Below, one piece after another: positions 52,198-62,901 of a stretch of DNA of 64,000 nt. This stretch comes from an uncultured Pelagibacteraceae bacterium (GTDB lineage: Bacteria; Pseudomonadota; Alphaproteobacteria; Pelagibacterales; Pelagibacteraceae): positions 124,001-188,000 of the forward strand of contig CACMRC010000001.1 in the NCBI GenBank assembly GCA_902615975.1, in the 5' to 3' direction. The notes beneath the pieces are model-generated. The model searched no databases and had not been told where the DNA came from. It was given only the letters and a program-made list of their open reading frames with translations. The position numbers and the translations under genes were made by a program. Position 1 is the stretch's first letter; each line of letters opens with the position of its first letter.

Positions 52198-53460
52198 ATG
52201 AGTGACCATGATTACAGACCAAAATCGAAGGTAGGACAATGGTTTAATGATCGATTGCCACTATTAACTCTTGCAAATCATTTAACAGATTATCCGACTC
52301 CTAAAAATTTAAATTATTGGTGGACATTTGGTGGAATTTTAACTTTTTGCTTAATCACTCAAATTGTTACCGGATTAACTCTTGCAATGCATTACATTGC
52401 TCACGCAGATATGGCTTTTGAAAGTGTTGAGCACATCATGCGTGATGTTAACTATGGTTGGTTAATTAGATACATTCATGCAAATGGTGCATCTATGTTT
52501 TTTTTAGCAGTCTACATTCATATCTTCAGGTCATTATTTTATGGTTCTTACAAAGCACCAAGAGAAATAATTTGGATAATTGGAATAATTATTTATTTGC
52601 TAATGATGGCGGCTGCATTTATGGGCTATGTATTGCCTTGGGGACAAATGAGCTTTTGGGGAGCAACTGTAATCACAAATTTATTTAGTGCTATTCCATT
52701 AGTTGGAGAGGGTATTGTCACTTGGTTGTGGGGAGGTTATTCAGTCGACAACCCTACGTTAACTAGATTTTTTACTTTGCATTATTTAATTCCATTTTTA
52801 ATTTTAGGATTAGTTGTTTTACATATATGGGCTTTACATGTTCCTGGTAACAACAACCCAGTTGGAATAGATATAAAAAAACCTTCTAAAGATACTGTAC
52901 CTTTCCATCCTTACATAGTAATTAAAGATGGTTTTGCTTTATTAATGTTCATGATTGTGTTTGCTTTCTTTGTATTCTACGCACCAAATATTTTAGGTCA
53001 CGCAGATAATTATATCGAGGCAAACCCAATGGTAACACCTGCACACATTGTTCCTGAATGGTATCTCTTACCTTTTTATGCAATATTAAGATCAGTTCCT
53101 GATAAATTGCTAGGAGTTGTGGCTATGTTATCTGCAATATTAATCTTAGCGGTTTTACCTTGGTTAGATACGTCTAAAATAAGATCTGCGGTATTCAGAC
53201 CTTTATATAAACAATTTTATTGGATACTAGTTGCTGATGTTTTGATACTTGGTTATGTGGGAGCGATGCCAGCTGAGGGACTTTACTTGTTGATAGCACG
53301 AGTTGCAACAGCGTATTACTTTTTGCATTTTTTAGTTATTCTTCCTGTTCTAGGCTTTAAAGAAAAAACTTTACCAGTGCCTCTAAGTATTACCGAACCT
53401 GTTCTAGGTGGTTTACCAAATCTAGCTGCCGCCAGAAATAAAGAGAGTAAAATAGAATAA
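52198..53460 (+). CDS. petB: Cytochrome b of the bc1 complex
   Basis: [72 protein letters not shown]. Confidence 0.98.
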   Translation: MSDHDYRPKSKVGQWFNDRLPLLTLANHLTDYPTPKNLNYWWTFGGILTFCLITQIVTGLTLAMHYIAHADMAFESVEHIMRDVNYGWLIRYIHANGASMFFLAVYIHIFRSLFYGSYKAPREIIWIIGIIIYLLMMAAAFMGYVLPWGQMSFWGATVITNLFSAIPLVGEGIVTWLWGGYSVDNPTLTRFFTLHYLIPFLILGLVVLHIWALHVPGNNNPVGIDIKKPSKDTVPFHPYIVIKDGFALLMFMIVFAFFVFYAPNILGHADNYIEANPMVTPAHIVPEWYLLPFYAILRSVPDKLLGVVAMLSAILILAVLPWLDTSKIRSAVFRPLYKQFYWILVADVLILGYVGAMPAEGLYLLIARVATAYYFLHFLVILPVLGFKEKTLPVPLSITEPVLGGLPNLAAARNKESKIE

Positions 53461-53461
53461 G

Positions 53462-54241
53462 GTGAAAAATTTATTTAAATTATTTTCTATAATAATCTTA
53501 ATTATTAATTCAAATTCATATTCTTCTGCTGCTGAAAAAGTAGAATATCTAAAAACTGACTGGAGTTTTAAGGGTCTATTTGGAAAATTTGATAGAGCTT
53601 CTCTTCAAAGAGGTTATCAAGTTTATACTGAAGTATGTGCCTCATGCCATTCGATGAAGTATTTAAGTTATAGAAATTTAGCAGAGCCAGGAGGGCCAGA
53701 ATTCTCTGAAGCTCAAGCTAAAGCTATAGCAGCTTCATTTGAAGTAACTGATGGTCCAAATTCAGATGGTGAAATGTTTACAAGACCAGGTAAGTTATCT
53801 GATAAATTTGTAATGCCATATGACAATGTAAAAGCTGCCCAAGCGGCAAATGGTGGTGCATACCCTCCAGACATGTCTGTTTTGGTTAAAGCTAGAGGAG
53901 GTGGAGTTGATTATATCTATTCCTTATTACAAGGATATGAAGAAGCTCCTAGCAACGTATCTTTAGATGACGGAGTTTACTACAATAAATATATGTATGG
54001 TAATAAAATTAGAATGGCTGCTCCATTATCAGATGGATTAGTAGAGTATGGTGACGGAACAAATGCAACAGTAGAACAGATGTCAAAAGATGTAACGACC
54101 TTCTTAATGTGGTCAGCTGAACCTCATTTAGAATCTCGACATCAGATGGGATTTAAAGCCATTGTTTATTTAATTATTTTAACTGTTTTAGTTTATTTTA
54201 GTATGAAAAGAATCTGGTCACGTGTTGAATCTGAAGTTTAA
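53462..54241 (+). CDS. petC: Cytochrome c1
   Basis: RGYQVYTEVCASCHSMKYLSYRNLAEPGGPEF (CASCH), GGAYPPDMSVLVKARGGGVDYIYSLLQGY, C-terminal TM anchor. Confidence 0.97.
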   Translation: MKNLFKLFSIIILIINSNSYSSAAEKVEYLKTDWSFKGLFGKFDRASLQRGYQVYTEVCASCHSMKYLSYRNLAEPGGPEFSEAQAKAIAASFEVTDGPNSDGEMFTRPGKLSDKFVMPYDNVKAAQAANGGAYPPDMSVLVKARGGGVDYIYSLLQGYEEAPSNVSLDDGVYYNKYMYGNKIRMAAPLSDGLVEYGDGTNATVEQMSKDVTTFLMWSAEPHLESRHQMGFKAIVYLIILTVLVYFSMKRIWSRVESEV

Positions 54242-55291
54242 TATATCTCCATCTTTAACAATATAGTCTTTACCCTCTAATCTCATTTTTCCGTTAGCCT
54301 TAGAATTTACCCATCCATCATTGGCTACAAAATCCTCATAAGATATAGTTTCAGCTCTAATGAAACCTTTTTCAAAATCTGTATGAATTTCTCCTGCAGC
54401 TTTAGGAGCAGTACAATTTTTTTGTATTGTCCACGCTCTTGTTTCTTCAGGTCCAGAGGTAAAATATGTATCAAGTTCTAATATTTTATACCCTTTTTGA
54501 ATTAACATACTTAAACCTGTATCTTTTAAACCAATCATATCCATGTAATTTTTTTTTTCATCTTCTGCTAATTCATTTATTTGGTTTTCTATGTCTGCGG
54601 AAACAATCAGGGTGTTATCTTTTCCAAATTTTTCGATGAAGTCTTTAGTATATTTATTTCCATCCTGTACGCTTTGTTCATCTACATTACAAACAAAGAT
54701 CTTTGGTTTTATTGATAAAAGACCACTTTGATTAAGTTGTTTTGTATCAAATAGAGAATTTAATATTGATATATCTTTATCATTATTAATGCAGTCTAAT
54801 GCAATCTCTAAAATCTTAAGCTGGTCTTCGTCCACATTTTTTTTATTATTTTTTTCAAGTCTTTTTTGAATAGATTCTAGGTCAGCTAGCATCATCTCAG
54901 TTTCAATGATCTCAAGATCTCTTATAGGGTTAACGTCAGGATTAACATTTTGAATATCGTCTGAGTCAAAACATCTAATCATATGAATAACTGCATCAAC
55001 TTCTCTTATATGTGACAGAAATTTATTACCTAATCCTTCGCCTTTAGACGCACCTTTTACAAGACCAGCTATATCCACAAATGAAATAGTTGTATTTATT
55101 GTTTTTTTTGATTTTGAAACTTCTGATAATTTGTTCAATCTTTCATCTGGAACGGGGACTACCCCCACATTGGGATCTATCGTACAAAATGGAAAATTTG
55201 CAGCTTGGGCTTTGCTAGAGTTCGTAAGAGCATTAAAGAGTGTAGATTTACCCACATTAGGCAAACCAACAATTCCACATTTAAAACTCAT
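54218..55291 (-). CDS. ychF: Redox-regulated/ribosome-binding ATPase YchF
   Basis: FKCGIVGLPNVGKSTLFNALTNSSKAQAANFPFCTIDPNVG, VDIAGLVKGASKGEGLGNKFLSHIREVDAV. Confidence 0.98.
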   Translation of the reverse strand: MSFKCGIVGLPNVGKSTLFNALTNSSKAQAANFPFCTIDPNVGVVPVPDERLNKLSEVSKSKKTINTTISFVDIAGLVKGASKGEGLGNKFLSHIREVDAVIHMIRCFDSDDIQNVNPDVNPIRDLEIIETEMMLADLESIQKRLEKNNKKNVDEDQLKILEIALDCINNDKDISILNSLFDTKQLNQSGLLSIKPKIFVCNVDEQSVQDGNKYTKDFIEKFGKDNTLIVSADIENQINELAEDEKKNYMDMIGLKDTGLSMLIQKGYKILELDTYFTSGPEETRAWTIQKNCTAPKAAGEIHTDFEKGFIRAETISYEDFVANDGWVNSKANGKMRLEGKDYIVKDGDILNFRFNT

Positions 55292-55851
55292 TATTTATTA
55301 TTTACAGTGCTAGAGAATAAATCTAATTTTTTGTCGATAAGTATTGAAATACAATCTGTGATGTTATTTGTTATTTTTTCCAATCCAAGTATTTCATCCT
55401 CGTCAAAATTTTGAAGAACAAAATCACTTACTTCCATTTTATCTTTTGGTTTACCAATTCCAATTCGTACTCTTGAATAATCTTTACCGATAAATTTATC
55501 TATTGATGCAATACCATTATGTCCTGCATCAGATCCACCAAATTTTGCTTTTATTTTCCCAAATTCTACATCTAGATCATCATGAAAAACAATAACATCC
55601 TCAGCATCTATTTTGAAATATTCAATTAATTCTCTAATACAAATCCCGGAATTATTCATAAATGTTAAAGGTTTAATAGCGTAAATTTTTTGGTCTCCTA
55701 CATTGCCAGTTGTAAGAAGTCCTTTAAATTTTGGTTTTTGTTTTGAAAGTCCAAATTTTTTATTTATTGCATCTATAATTTTGAAACCAATATTGTGTCT
55801 ATTGTTTTCACTGTCTGGAGTTGGATTGCCTAGTCCTACAAGTAGAAGCAT
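55291..55851 (-). CDS. pth: Peptidyl-tRNA hydrolase
   Basis: LLVGLGNPTPDSENNRHNIGF, KPLTFMNNSG, VFHDDLDVEFGKIKAKFGGSDAGHNGIASI, RVRIGIGKP. Confidence 0.97.
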   Translation of the reverse strand: MLLLVGLGNPTPDSENNRHNIGFKIIDAINKKFGLSKQKPKFKGLLTTGNVGDQKIYAIKPLTFMNNSGICIRELIEYFKIDAEDVIVFHDDLDVEFGKIKAKFGGSDAGHNGIASIDKFIGKDYSRVRIGIGKPKDKMEVSDFVLQNFDEDEILGLEKITNNITDCISILIDKKLDLFSSTVNNK

Positions 55852-55892
55852 AAAATATTAATATTGGAGGATAAAATTCAATTTTAATTAAC

Positions 55893-56606
55893 TTATTTTT
55901 TTTCTTCAGCAGGTTTTTTATCTTCACCTTCTTTTTTATCACCTTCAGCTGCTGGCTTATCTCCACCTTCAGCTGCCGCCGCTTCTGCTCCTTCAGCACC
56001 TTCACCCTCAGCCGCCTCAGCTTCTGCAGGTTTTTCAGGTTCTTTCATGACAGTCGGAGCTGCTAGAGTTGCAATTACGAAATCTCTTCCTTGAATCGTA
56101 GGAGTAACATCACTGTCGAGATTTATAGAAGAAATCTTAAAACTTTCTCCAATATCAACTCCATCAAGATCTATTACAAGATTTTCAGGAATTTTTTCGC
56201 TTGGACATTTTAGCTCAACTTTTCTTCTTACAATGTTTAAAACCCCACCTCTTTTCAAACCAGGAGATTTTTCATGATTTAAAAATTTAACTGGAACCTC
56301 AATTCTAACTTTTATTCCTGGGACTATTCTTAGAAAGTCTACATGAATTGGTTCATCTGAAATAATGTCATATTTTATTTCTCTTGGAAGAGCTTTTTGA
56401 GGTTTGCCATCAACGTTTAAAGTTACGATACTTGATAAAAAATTTTCTTTTTCAATTAGTGATTTAAGTACCTTTTTAGATATAGAAATCTTTTCATTTT
56501 GAGCTTCACCACCATAAATTATCGCAGGTACATTACCGTTATCCCTAAGTGAATTAAGCTCACCTTTAGTTTTTGTAGTTCTGATATTAGCGTCTAATGA
56601 ATTCAT
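55893..56606 (-). CDS. rplY: 50S ribosomal protein L25/general stress protein Ctc
   Basis: NGNVPAIIYGGEAQNEKISI, EPIHVDFLRIVPG, CTC-type domain; C-terminal Ala/Glu/Lys low-complexity tail. Confidence 0.95.
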   Translation of the reverse strand: MNSLDANIRTTKTKGELNSLRDNGNVPAIIYGGEAQNEKISISKKVLKSLIEKENFLSSIVTLNVDGKPQKALPREIKYDIISDEPIHVDFLRIVPGIKVRIEVPVKFLNHEKSPGLKRGGVLNIVRRKVELKCPSEKIPENLVIDLDGVDIGESFKISSINLDSDVTPTIQGRDFVIATLAAPTVMKEPEKPAEAEAAEGEGAEGAEAAAAEGGDKPAAEGDKKEGEDKKPAEEKK

Positions 56607-56651
56607 AAAAACAAGGGTTTTTAGCTTAAGTTCCTTAATAACTCAAGGTAT

Positions 56652-57584
56652 TTATTTAAATAAATCTGATACTGAGGTTGAATTAGATATTCTTTTAATT
56701 GCTTCACCCATTAGGCTAGAAATTGACAGAACCTCAATGTTTTTAGCACCCTTAACCCTGTTCATATTATCAATTGTGTCAGTTATTACTAAATTTTTAA
56801 TTACGGAATTTTTAATTTTATTTACAGCTTCTCCACTAAGTACACCGTGAGTTATGTAAACATAAACTTCTTTGGCACCTCTATCTTTAAGAGCTTTAGC
56901 TGCGTTTACTATTGTTCCACCAGAATCGATTATATCATCGACAAGAATACAAGTTTTTCCTTTCACATCTCCAATGATATTCATTACTTGAGATTGACCT
57001 GGTTTTGGTCTTCTCTTATCAACAATAGCTAAACCAACATTTAAAAGTTTTCCAAGTGCTCTGGCTCGTTCAGTTCCACCTACATCTGGTGCAACACAAA
57101 TTAGATTTTTACTTTTTATCTTTTTTTTCACATGTCTTGCAAATATTGGCGTTGCAAACAAGTTATCCACTGGAATATCAAAAAATCCTTGAATTTGTCC
57201 TGCATGTAAATCAACAGTAACAACTCTGTCTGCTCCTGCTTTAGTAATTAGATTCGAGACAAGTTTTGCTGATATTGAAGTTCTTGGTGCAACTTTTCTA
57301 TCTTGTCTTGCATATCCAAAATATGGAATTACTGCAGTTATATTTTTTGCAGAAGATCTTTTTAGTGCATCAATACACAGCAAAAGTTCCATCAAATTGT
57401 CATTAGCGGGTGAAGACACAGATTGAATTAAAAAAATACTATTTCCTCTAATATTTTCATTAATTTCCACGTAGATTTCCCCATCAGAAAAATTTCTAAT
57501 ACTAGAGTTTACTAATTTAGATTTTAGATATTTAGCAATATTCTTGCTTAATGGTTTGTTGCTATTTCCGGATAATAATTTCAT
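56652..57584 (-). CDS. prs: Ribose-phosphate pyrophosphokinase
   Basis: [85 protein letters not shown]. Confidence 0.98.
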   Translation of the reverse strand: MKLLSGNSNKPLSKNIAKYLKSKLVNSSIRNFSDGEIYVEINENIRGNSIFLIQSVSSPANDNLMELLLCIDALKRSSAKNITAVIPYFGYARQDRKVAPRTSISAKLVSNLITKAGADRVVTVDLHAGQIQGFFDIPVDNLFATPIFARHVKKKIKSKNLICVAPDVGGTERARALGKLLNVGLAIVDKRRPKPGQSQVMNIIGDVKGKTCILVDDIIDSGGTIVNAAKALKDRGAKEVYVYITHGVLSGEAVNKIKNSVIKNLVITDTIDNMNRVKGAKNIEVLSISSLMGEAIKRISNSTSVSDLFK

Positions 57585-57593
57585 TAGAAATGC

Positions 57594-58352
57594 CTAATAA
57601 AGCATAATTATTGAAATATTTCTACCATAATCATCATGATTTAACTTTAACGCTCTTCTTGCACTAAAAAAATTATTATTAATATCAAATGTATCAATAT
57701 TTAAAGACTCAATATTTTTTATTTTATACTTTAAAAGACATGATTTTACATATTTGGGTAAATCAAAATAAAGCTTTTTGTACTTGATTTTAAAAAATTT
57801 ATTATTTTTTTTATTCTTTTTTATAAATTTCCTTTTAAAATCTTGCTTGACTTCGTAATTTTTAGCTGAGATAGCAGGTCCGATTGCTGCAGTAATATTT
57901 TTAGGATTAGATCCTTTTTTGATCATAAATTGGATTACTTTGCTAATTATACCTTTGTATGCACCTTTCCACCCTGCATGAATTGCAGCAACTAATTTTG
58001 TTCTTTCATCACAGATTAAAATCGGCACACAGTCAGCCGTTAAAACACCAATTGGTATGTTTTTTTGGTTTGTAATTACTGCGTCTGCTTTTGGTTTTGA
58101 TCTAAATTTATTTTTTTTATTAACATAAACAAACTTATTACTATGTATTTGATGAAGTAAAAAAATATTTTTAGTGGTGCTTTTTATTTTTTTTTTAACT
58201 ATTTGTAAATTTTTTTTAACATCAGAGGGATTATCTTTAGAACCAGGACCACAGTTTAAACTTTTATAAATTTTTTTTGATTTTCCACCAGTTTTATTAA
58301 AAAAACCATGTTTAATTATTTTAATTTTCGAGAGTTTTTTTGATTTTATCAA
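57594..58352 (-). CDS. pgeF: Laccase-domain purine nucleoside phosphorylase/polyphenol oxidase (PgeF/YfiH family)
   Basis: FLLHQIHSNKFVYV, GVLTADCVPILICDERTKLVAAIHAGWKGAYKGI, AAIGPAISAKNYEV. Confidence 0.92.
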   Translation of the reverse strand: MIKSKKLSKIKIIKHGFFNKTGGKSKKIYKSLNCGPGSKDNPSDVKKNLQIVKKKIKSTTKNIFLLHQIHSNKFVYVNKKNKFRSKPKADAVITNQKNIPIGVLTADCVPILICDERTKLVAAIHAGWKGAYKGIISKVIQFMIKKGSNPKNITAAIGPAISAKNYEVKQDFKRKFIKKNKKNNKFFKIKYKKLYFDLPKYVKSCLLKYKIKNIESLNIDTFDINNNFFSARRALKLNHDDYGRNISIIMLY

Positions 58353-59401
58353 TTTTGAAAACCTGTTCTAAAATTATTTTTCTTATTTTTTACAAGCATG
58401 ACTTTGAACAATTCACCCATTTGCTTTTCATCAATTAAACGTCTTACCCGAAAAAATAAATCTGCTTTTTTAGAAAATGCTATATTTTTACTGATAATTT
58501 CTGCTCTTTGAAGAATACCCATACTTGTTAAAAATTTTTTTTGATTTGTAAAAATTGAATTAATTTTTTTAAACTGATTTATAAATTTCTCAAAAGAATG
58601 AAAGTTTATATTGTAAGTAATATCAGAGTCTCCAATATTTTCTAAAACGTTAGAATATTTGTGATTATTTACTGCCTGAAGAGTTTCATGCATTCTGCTA
58701 TCTGCATAACCATAATCAATAACCAACATTCCTCCATCATTTTTTTGTATTAAGTCACAAATTGTTCTTAAATATTTGAATGTATCTGGCGAATATTCTA
58801 TAACGCTCTGATCTTTTGATATTTCGAAATTAAGATGTTTTTCGATTTTTTCTATTTCAATTTTTTCTTCTTTAAACTCAGCTTTATTTGGATCACTCAA
58901 ATCCACAAATCTTTCAAACCAACTATCTTTTTTTTTAAAAAATTGTTTGATTGGTATGGCATCAAAGAATTCATTAGCTAAAAAAATTGTTGGGTTTGAG
59001 TTTATTTTTTCAATGTCTTTTAACCATGAAAATTTTTTAGAATTTAAATTTTTTTTTTGTTCATTTAATAAATAATCACTTTTTTCATGAATTACAAAAC
59101 TGCAGGCATTGTAACACTCAGGAAAATTTATAAGTGTCTCATCTATGACTTTCATCATTTCACCATTTCCAGCTCCCAGTTCCAGCAAATTAAACTTTTT
59201 CGGAGAGCCAATGCTTTTCCAAAAAGTAATCGTCCAAATTGCGATAATCTCTGAAAATAATCTTGTGACATTGGGAGCAGTAATAAAGTCTCCATCTTCA
59301 CCAAAAGGATTTTTTTTCATATAAAAACCTTTTTCCTTATCGTAAAGAGCAAAATTTATAAATTGATCTAATGGTAAGTTATTTATTTTAGCGAGTTTCA
59401 T
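58349..59401 (-). CDS. SAM-dependent methyltransferase, MidA/NDUFAF7 family
   Basis: EKGFYMKKNPFGEDGDFITAPNVTRLFSEIIAIW, NLLELGAGNGEMMKVI, LANEFFDAIPIKQF, MLVIDYGY. Confidence 0.93.
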   Translation of the reverse strand: MKLAKINNLPLDQFINFALYDKEKGFYMKKNPFGEDGDFITAPNVTRLFSEIIAIWTITFWKSIGSPKKFNLLELGAGNGEMMKVIDETLINFPECYNACSFVIHEKSDYLLNEQKKNLNSKKFSWLKDIEKINSNPTIFLANEFFDAIPIKQFFKKKDSWFERFVDLSDPNKAEFKEEKIEIEKIEKHLNFEISKDQSVIEYSPDTFKYLRTICDLIQKNDGGMLVIDYGYADSRMHETLQAVNNHKYSNVLENIGDSDITYNINFHSFEKFINQFKKINSIFTNQKKFLTSMGILQRAEIISKNIAFSKKADLFFRVRRLIDEKQMGELFKVMLVKNKKNNFRTGFQN

Positions 59402-60164
59402 ATTTTAAATAAAATAAGATTAATCCTAATATTATAAATATTAAACTTACTACTTGCCCCATCGTTAAGTTTAAAAGCATATAACCAAGCTGTTCATCTG
59501 GTACTCTGTAAAATTCAATAATAAATCTGAAGATTGAGTAAATTATTAAAAATAATCCTGAAATTACACCAGGTTTGTTTGAAAATTTATTTTTAAAATA
59601 AATTAATAATAAAAATAAAAATAAACCCTCTAATAGTGCTTCGTATAATTGCGAGGGATGTCTAGGAAGATTATCTACCTGAATAAATGTAACTGCCCAG
59701 GGTACATTAGTTATAGTTCCGTATAATTCTGAATTTATAAAGTTTGCTATTCGTCCAAAAAATAATCCTACAGGAGCTACTAAAGCGGTAATATCCATGT
59801 ATAAAAATGGGTTTTGATTATTTTTTTTAGCAAAAAATATAGACGCAAAAATAACTCCAATTAACCCACCATGGAAGGACATTCCTCCTTGCCAAATTTT
59901 AAATATATCTAATGGATTATTTATATAAAAACTTAAATTATAAATTAAAATATAACCAAGTCTTCCTCCTAAAATAATACCTATAATTAAATAAGTTAAA
60001 TAATCATCAAATTTATTTTTAACTTCTATGTTTTGGATAAATAATTTTTTTGCGAGTATCCACCCTAAAATAATTCCAAATATATAAGCCAAAGAATACC
60101 ACCGGATTTCTAAAGAAAATATTTCTAAGGCTACTGGGTCAAAATTATTAATGAACATTTTCAA
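59388..60164 (-). CDS. lgt: Prolipoprotein diacylglyceryl transferase
   Basis: EIRWYSLAYIFGIILGW, GGRLGYILIYN, GGMSFHGGLIGV, GRIANFINSELYG, PRHPSQLYEALLEGL. Confidence 0.97.
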   Translation of the reverse strand: MKMFINNFDPVALEIFSLEIRWYSLAYIFGIILGWILAKKLFIQNIEVKNKFDDYLTYLIIGIILGGRLGYILIYNLSFYINNPLDIFKIWQGGMSFHGGLIGVIFASIFFAKKNNQNPFLYMDITALVAPVGLFFGRIANFINSELYGTITNVPWAVTFIQVDNLPRHPSQLYEALLEGLFLFLLLIYFKNKFSNKPGVISGLFLIIYSIFRFIIEFYRVPDEQLGYMLLNLTMGQVVSLIFIILGLILFYLKYETR

Positions 60165-60190
60165 TAATACTTATAATGTATATCTTAAAT

Positions 60191-60442
60191 ATGAGAAATT
60201 CTAAATTTATAATTGATAAGTTTGCTAAATTAATTGAGCAAGGACTAGTCTCTTCAAAAGATTTAACTTCAGAACTATTTAATATCTTAAAATCTAAAAG
60301 AGATGAGTTTGTTTTTAAAATGAAACTTACTAGTAAAGATGAGTTTGAAGTACTCTCAAAACGTGTTGAGAATCTTGAAAATAAAATAAATAAACTTGAG
60401 AAAAAAAAATCAAAAAAAGTTAAACAGGCAAGAAAACCTTAA
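60191..60442 (+). CDS. UbiK/YqiC-family accessory factor
   Basis: KFAKLIEQGLVSSKDLTSELFNILKSKRDEFVFKMKLTSKDEFEVLSKRVENLENKINKLEKK (amphipathic N-terminus plus C-terminal coiled coil). Confidence 0.8.
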   Translation: MRNSKFIIDKFAKLIEQGLVSSKDLTSELFNILKSKRDEFVFKMKLTSKDEFEVLSKRVENLENKINKLEKKKSKKVKQARKP

Positions 60443-61748
60443 CTCTTAAACCAGCCATTTTTGATTTTTCTAACATTATATTTCCTCCATGAGATTTAAT
60501 AATATCTGATGAAATTGATAAACCAAGACCAACACTTGATTTAGAGTCTGCTCGACCCTTATCTATTTTATAAAAAGGTTTAAATACATTTTCATACTCA
60601 TTTTTTGGTATTCCAGGACCATCATCATCAATAATGATGAATAAGTTTGTATTTTTTTTATTTAAACTAATTTCAACTTTAGTTGCATATTTCAGTGAAT
60701 TATCAATTAGATTATTTAGACACCTGTTAATTAAATTTTTCCTACCATTAAAGTAAATTCTTGGTGTTAGGTTTTGTGAAATATTTTCATTATTATATTT
60801 TTTAATAATTTCTAAAATTAATTCAGATAGATTAAACATTTCATCTTTTTCAACATATGATGAGCTGGTGAATTGCAAATATTCATTTAACATTTTCTCC
60901 ATTTCATTGATGTCTTCAGTCAATTTATCAACAGTTTCTTTATCTTTTATAAAAGCTAATTGTAGTTTCATCCTTGTTAAGGGTGTCCTTAAATCATGAC
61001 TTATTCCAGATAACATTTCAGTTCTTTGATTTAAGTGTCTTTCAATTCTCTTTCTCATTTTATCAAATTCATGTCCTGCTTGTCTTATTTCTAGGGCTCC
61101 AGAAGGTTTGAACTCTTCAATATTTTCTCCTTTACCAAACCTTTCAGCTGCACGAGCTAGATTTGTGATTGGTCTAGTTTGATTTTTTAAAAATATTAGA
61201 GAAATAATCACCATTATAATTGCAGGTACCGTAATCCAAAGTGCAAATATTCTTGCTGAAGAACTTGCAACTCTATCTTTGGGCACTAAAAATTTAAAAT
61301 AGCCATTTTCATATTTAATTCTTAAATCAATTAATTCTTTATAACTTGTTGTATCAAACCAGTATTCATCTAATCCAAATTTAGATTTTAGCTCTCTTCT
61401 TAAGGTTCTATCTATAGGACTAAACCATCTTTCGGTATCTGTATTTTGTAATTTTTCGTTATTGATGAATTCAATGTTTAAGTCTAAAAATATGGAGAAA
61501 AGATCTAGCAACTCTTGTTTATTTTCTTGCTCACTTCCATGGGCTTCGATAAATGTACTAATTTCATTTACCAGAGTTCTTGTCATACCTTTGTTTGTTT
61601 TGATCCAAAGGCTATCAAAAAAAACAATTGTAATTACTAGTTGCAAAACTAAAACTGGAATAGCAACTATAAGAAGAGCTCTATAAAATAATCTTTTTGG
61701 TAATACTTTTTTTAAGTAGTTACTCAATCCAGAGAACATATCCTGCAC
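60420..61748 (-). CDS. Sensor histidine kinase (EnvZ-like)
   Basis: Two TM segments, HAMP-like region, MLSGISHDLRTPLTRMKLQLAF H-box, NNLIDNSLKYA N-box, DDGPGIPKNEYENVFKPFYK. Confidence 0.94.
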   Translation of the reverse strand: MQDMFSGLSNYLKKVLPKRLFYRALLIVAIPVLVLQLVITIVFFDSLWIKTNKGMTRTLVNEISTFIEAHGSEQENKQELLDLFSIFLDLNIEFINNEKLQNTDTERWFSPIDRTLRRELKSKFGLDEYWFDTTSYKELIDLRIKYENGYFKFLVPKDRVASSSARIFALWITVPAIIMVIISLIFLKNQTRPITNLARAAERFGKGENIEEFKPSGALEIRQAGHEFDKMRKRIERHLNQRTEMLSGISHDLRTPLTRMKLQLAFIKDKETVDKLTEDINEMEKMLNEYLQFTSSSYVEKDEMFNLSELILEIIKKYNNENISQNLTPRIYFNGRKNLINRCLNNLIDNSLKYATKVEISLNKKNTNLFIIIDDDGPGIPKNEYENVFKPFYKIDKGRADSKSSVGLGLSISSDIIKSHGGNIMLEKSKMAGLRVKVFLPV

Positions 61749-62397
61749 CTCTTATTGTTTGTAAAAATTTTGGATTTTTTGGATCAATTTCAATTTTTTT
61801 TCTAAGCCGAGTAATAATAACATCTATTGATCTCTCTTTATCTAAATTGATTAATTGACCAATATCTTCCCTAGAAAATGTTTTGCCTGGGTTATTAATC
61901 ATTTTTTCTAAAATCGTTTTTTCAGTTGCATTAATCTTAAATTCTTTATCACTTTTAAATATTAAAAGTTTATTCAAATCAATTTTCACATTTGCAAATT
62001 CTATAACCCTTTTCTGATCCATTTTGATAGTTTTACTTAATATGTTTTGTATTCTTAGAATTAATTCTTTTGGTTCAAATGGTTTCGGTAAATAATCATC
62101 AGCACCAATCTCTAACCCTTCGACTCTTTCATTTGCTTCACCTTTAGCTGTTAGAAGTATAACTGGTGTATCTAATTTTTTTTTATTTTCTTTTAAAAAT
62201 TCAAGCCCACTTTTACCGGGCATCATGATATCCAAAACTATTAAATCAAACTTGATTATTTTTATTTTCTCTAATGCATTTTCTGCATTTTCAGCAGTAG
62301 TGACTAAAAATTTATTTTCATTTAAATACTTTTTTACAAGAGATCTAATTCCATCATCATCATCAACCACTAGTATGTGTGCAATAAACTTATCCAT
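61720..62397 (-). CDS. OmpR-family response regulator
   Basis: HILVVDDDDGIRSLVKKYL, DLIVLDIMMPGKSGLEFL, PVILLTAKGEANERVEGLEIGADDYLPKPFEPKELILR, winged-helix C-terminus. Confidence 0.95.
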   Translation of the reverse strand: MDKFIAHILVVDDDDGIRSLVKKYLNENKFLVTTAENAENALEKIKIIKFDLIVLDIMMPGKSGLEFLKENKKKLDTPVILLTAKGEANERVEGLEIGADDYLPKPFEPKELILRIQNILSKTIKMDQKRVIEFANVKIDLNKLLIFKSDKEFKINATEKTILEKMINNPGKTFSREDIGQLINLDKERSIDVIITRLRKKIEIDPKNPKFLQTIRGAGYVLWIE

Positions 62398-62827
62398 TAA
62401 TTATTTTACTTAGTACATTATCAAAATTTATAACTTCTTCAGAACTTGAATTTAATAAAGCATTATAAATTCTTTTTTTTTGTAAATTGAAAATTTCATT
62501 AAAAATTTTTTTACCTTTATCATTAAGAAAAACATGCTTCACTCTAGTATCTTGGTCATCTTTTTTGAACATGACGATTTCAAGTTTAATCAAATCTTTG
62601 AGAACACGATTTAAGCTTTGTTTTGTGACTTTTAATCTCTTAAGTAGCTCAGAAATGGAGATCCCCTCATACATTGACAGTAAATGAATTACTTTATGGT
62701 GTGCTAAGCCAATTGAATATCTATCTAATATTTTTTTAGAGTCAGAAAAGGTTTCTCTGTAGCTTACGAATAGTTTTTCAATTAGATCTTTAAGCTGGTC
62801 ATCTTTTAAATATAAAAGTTCTTTCAT
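62390..62827 (-). CDS. MarR-family transcriptional regulator (PetP-like)
   Basis: LAHHKVIHLLSMYEGISISELLKRLKVTKQSLNRVLKDLIKLEIVMFKKDDQDTRVKHVFLNDKGKKIF wHTH; start trimmed from 62875 to the internal ATG 62827. Confidence 0.88.
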   Translation of the reverse strand: MKELLYLKDDQLKDLIEKLFVSYRETFSDSKKILDRYSIGLAHHKVIHLLSMYEGISISELLKRLKVTKQSLNRVLKDLIKLEIVMFKKDDQDTRVKHVFLNDKGKKIFNEIFNLQKKRIYNALLNSSSEEVINFDNVLSKIING

Positions 62828-62901
62828 AATAGGTAAGTTATATTGACATATTAAAGATACAAAGATATTTTTCATTTATAAATTAAAAAAAATTTTCACA
62901 C

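Noticed and set aside
55808-56005. Minus-strand 65-aa Lys-rich ORF
   Set aside because: Alternative frame of the rplY low-complexity tail running into pth; not a separate gene.
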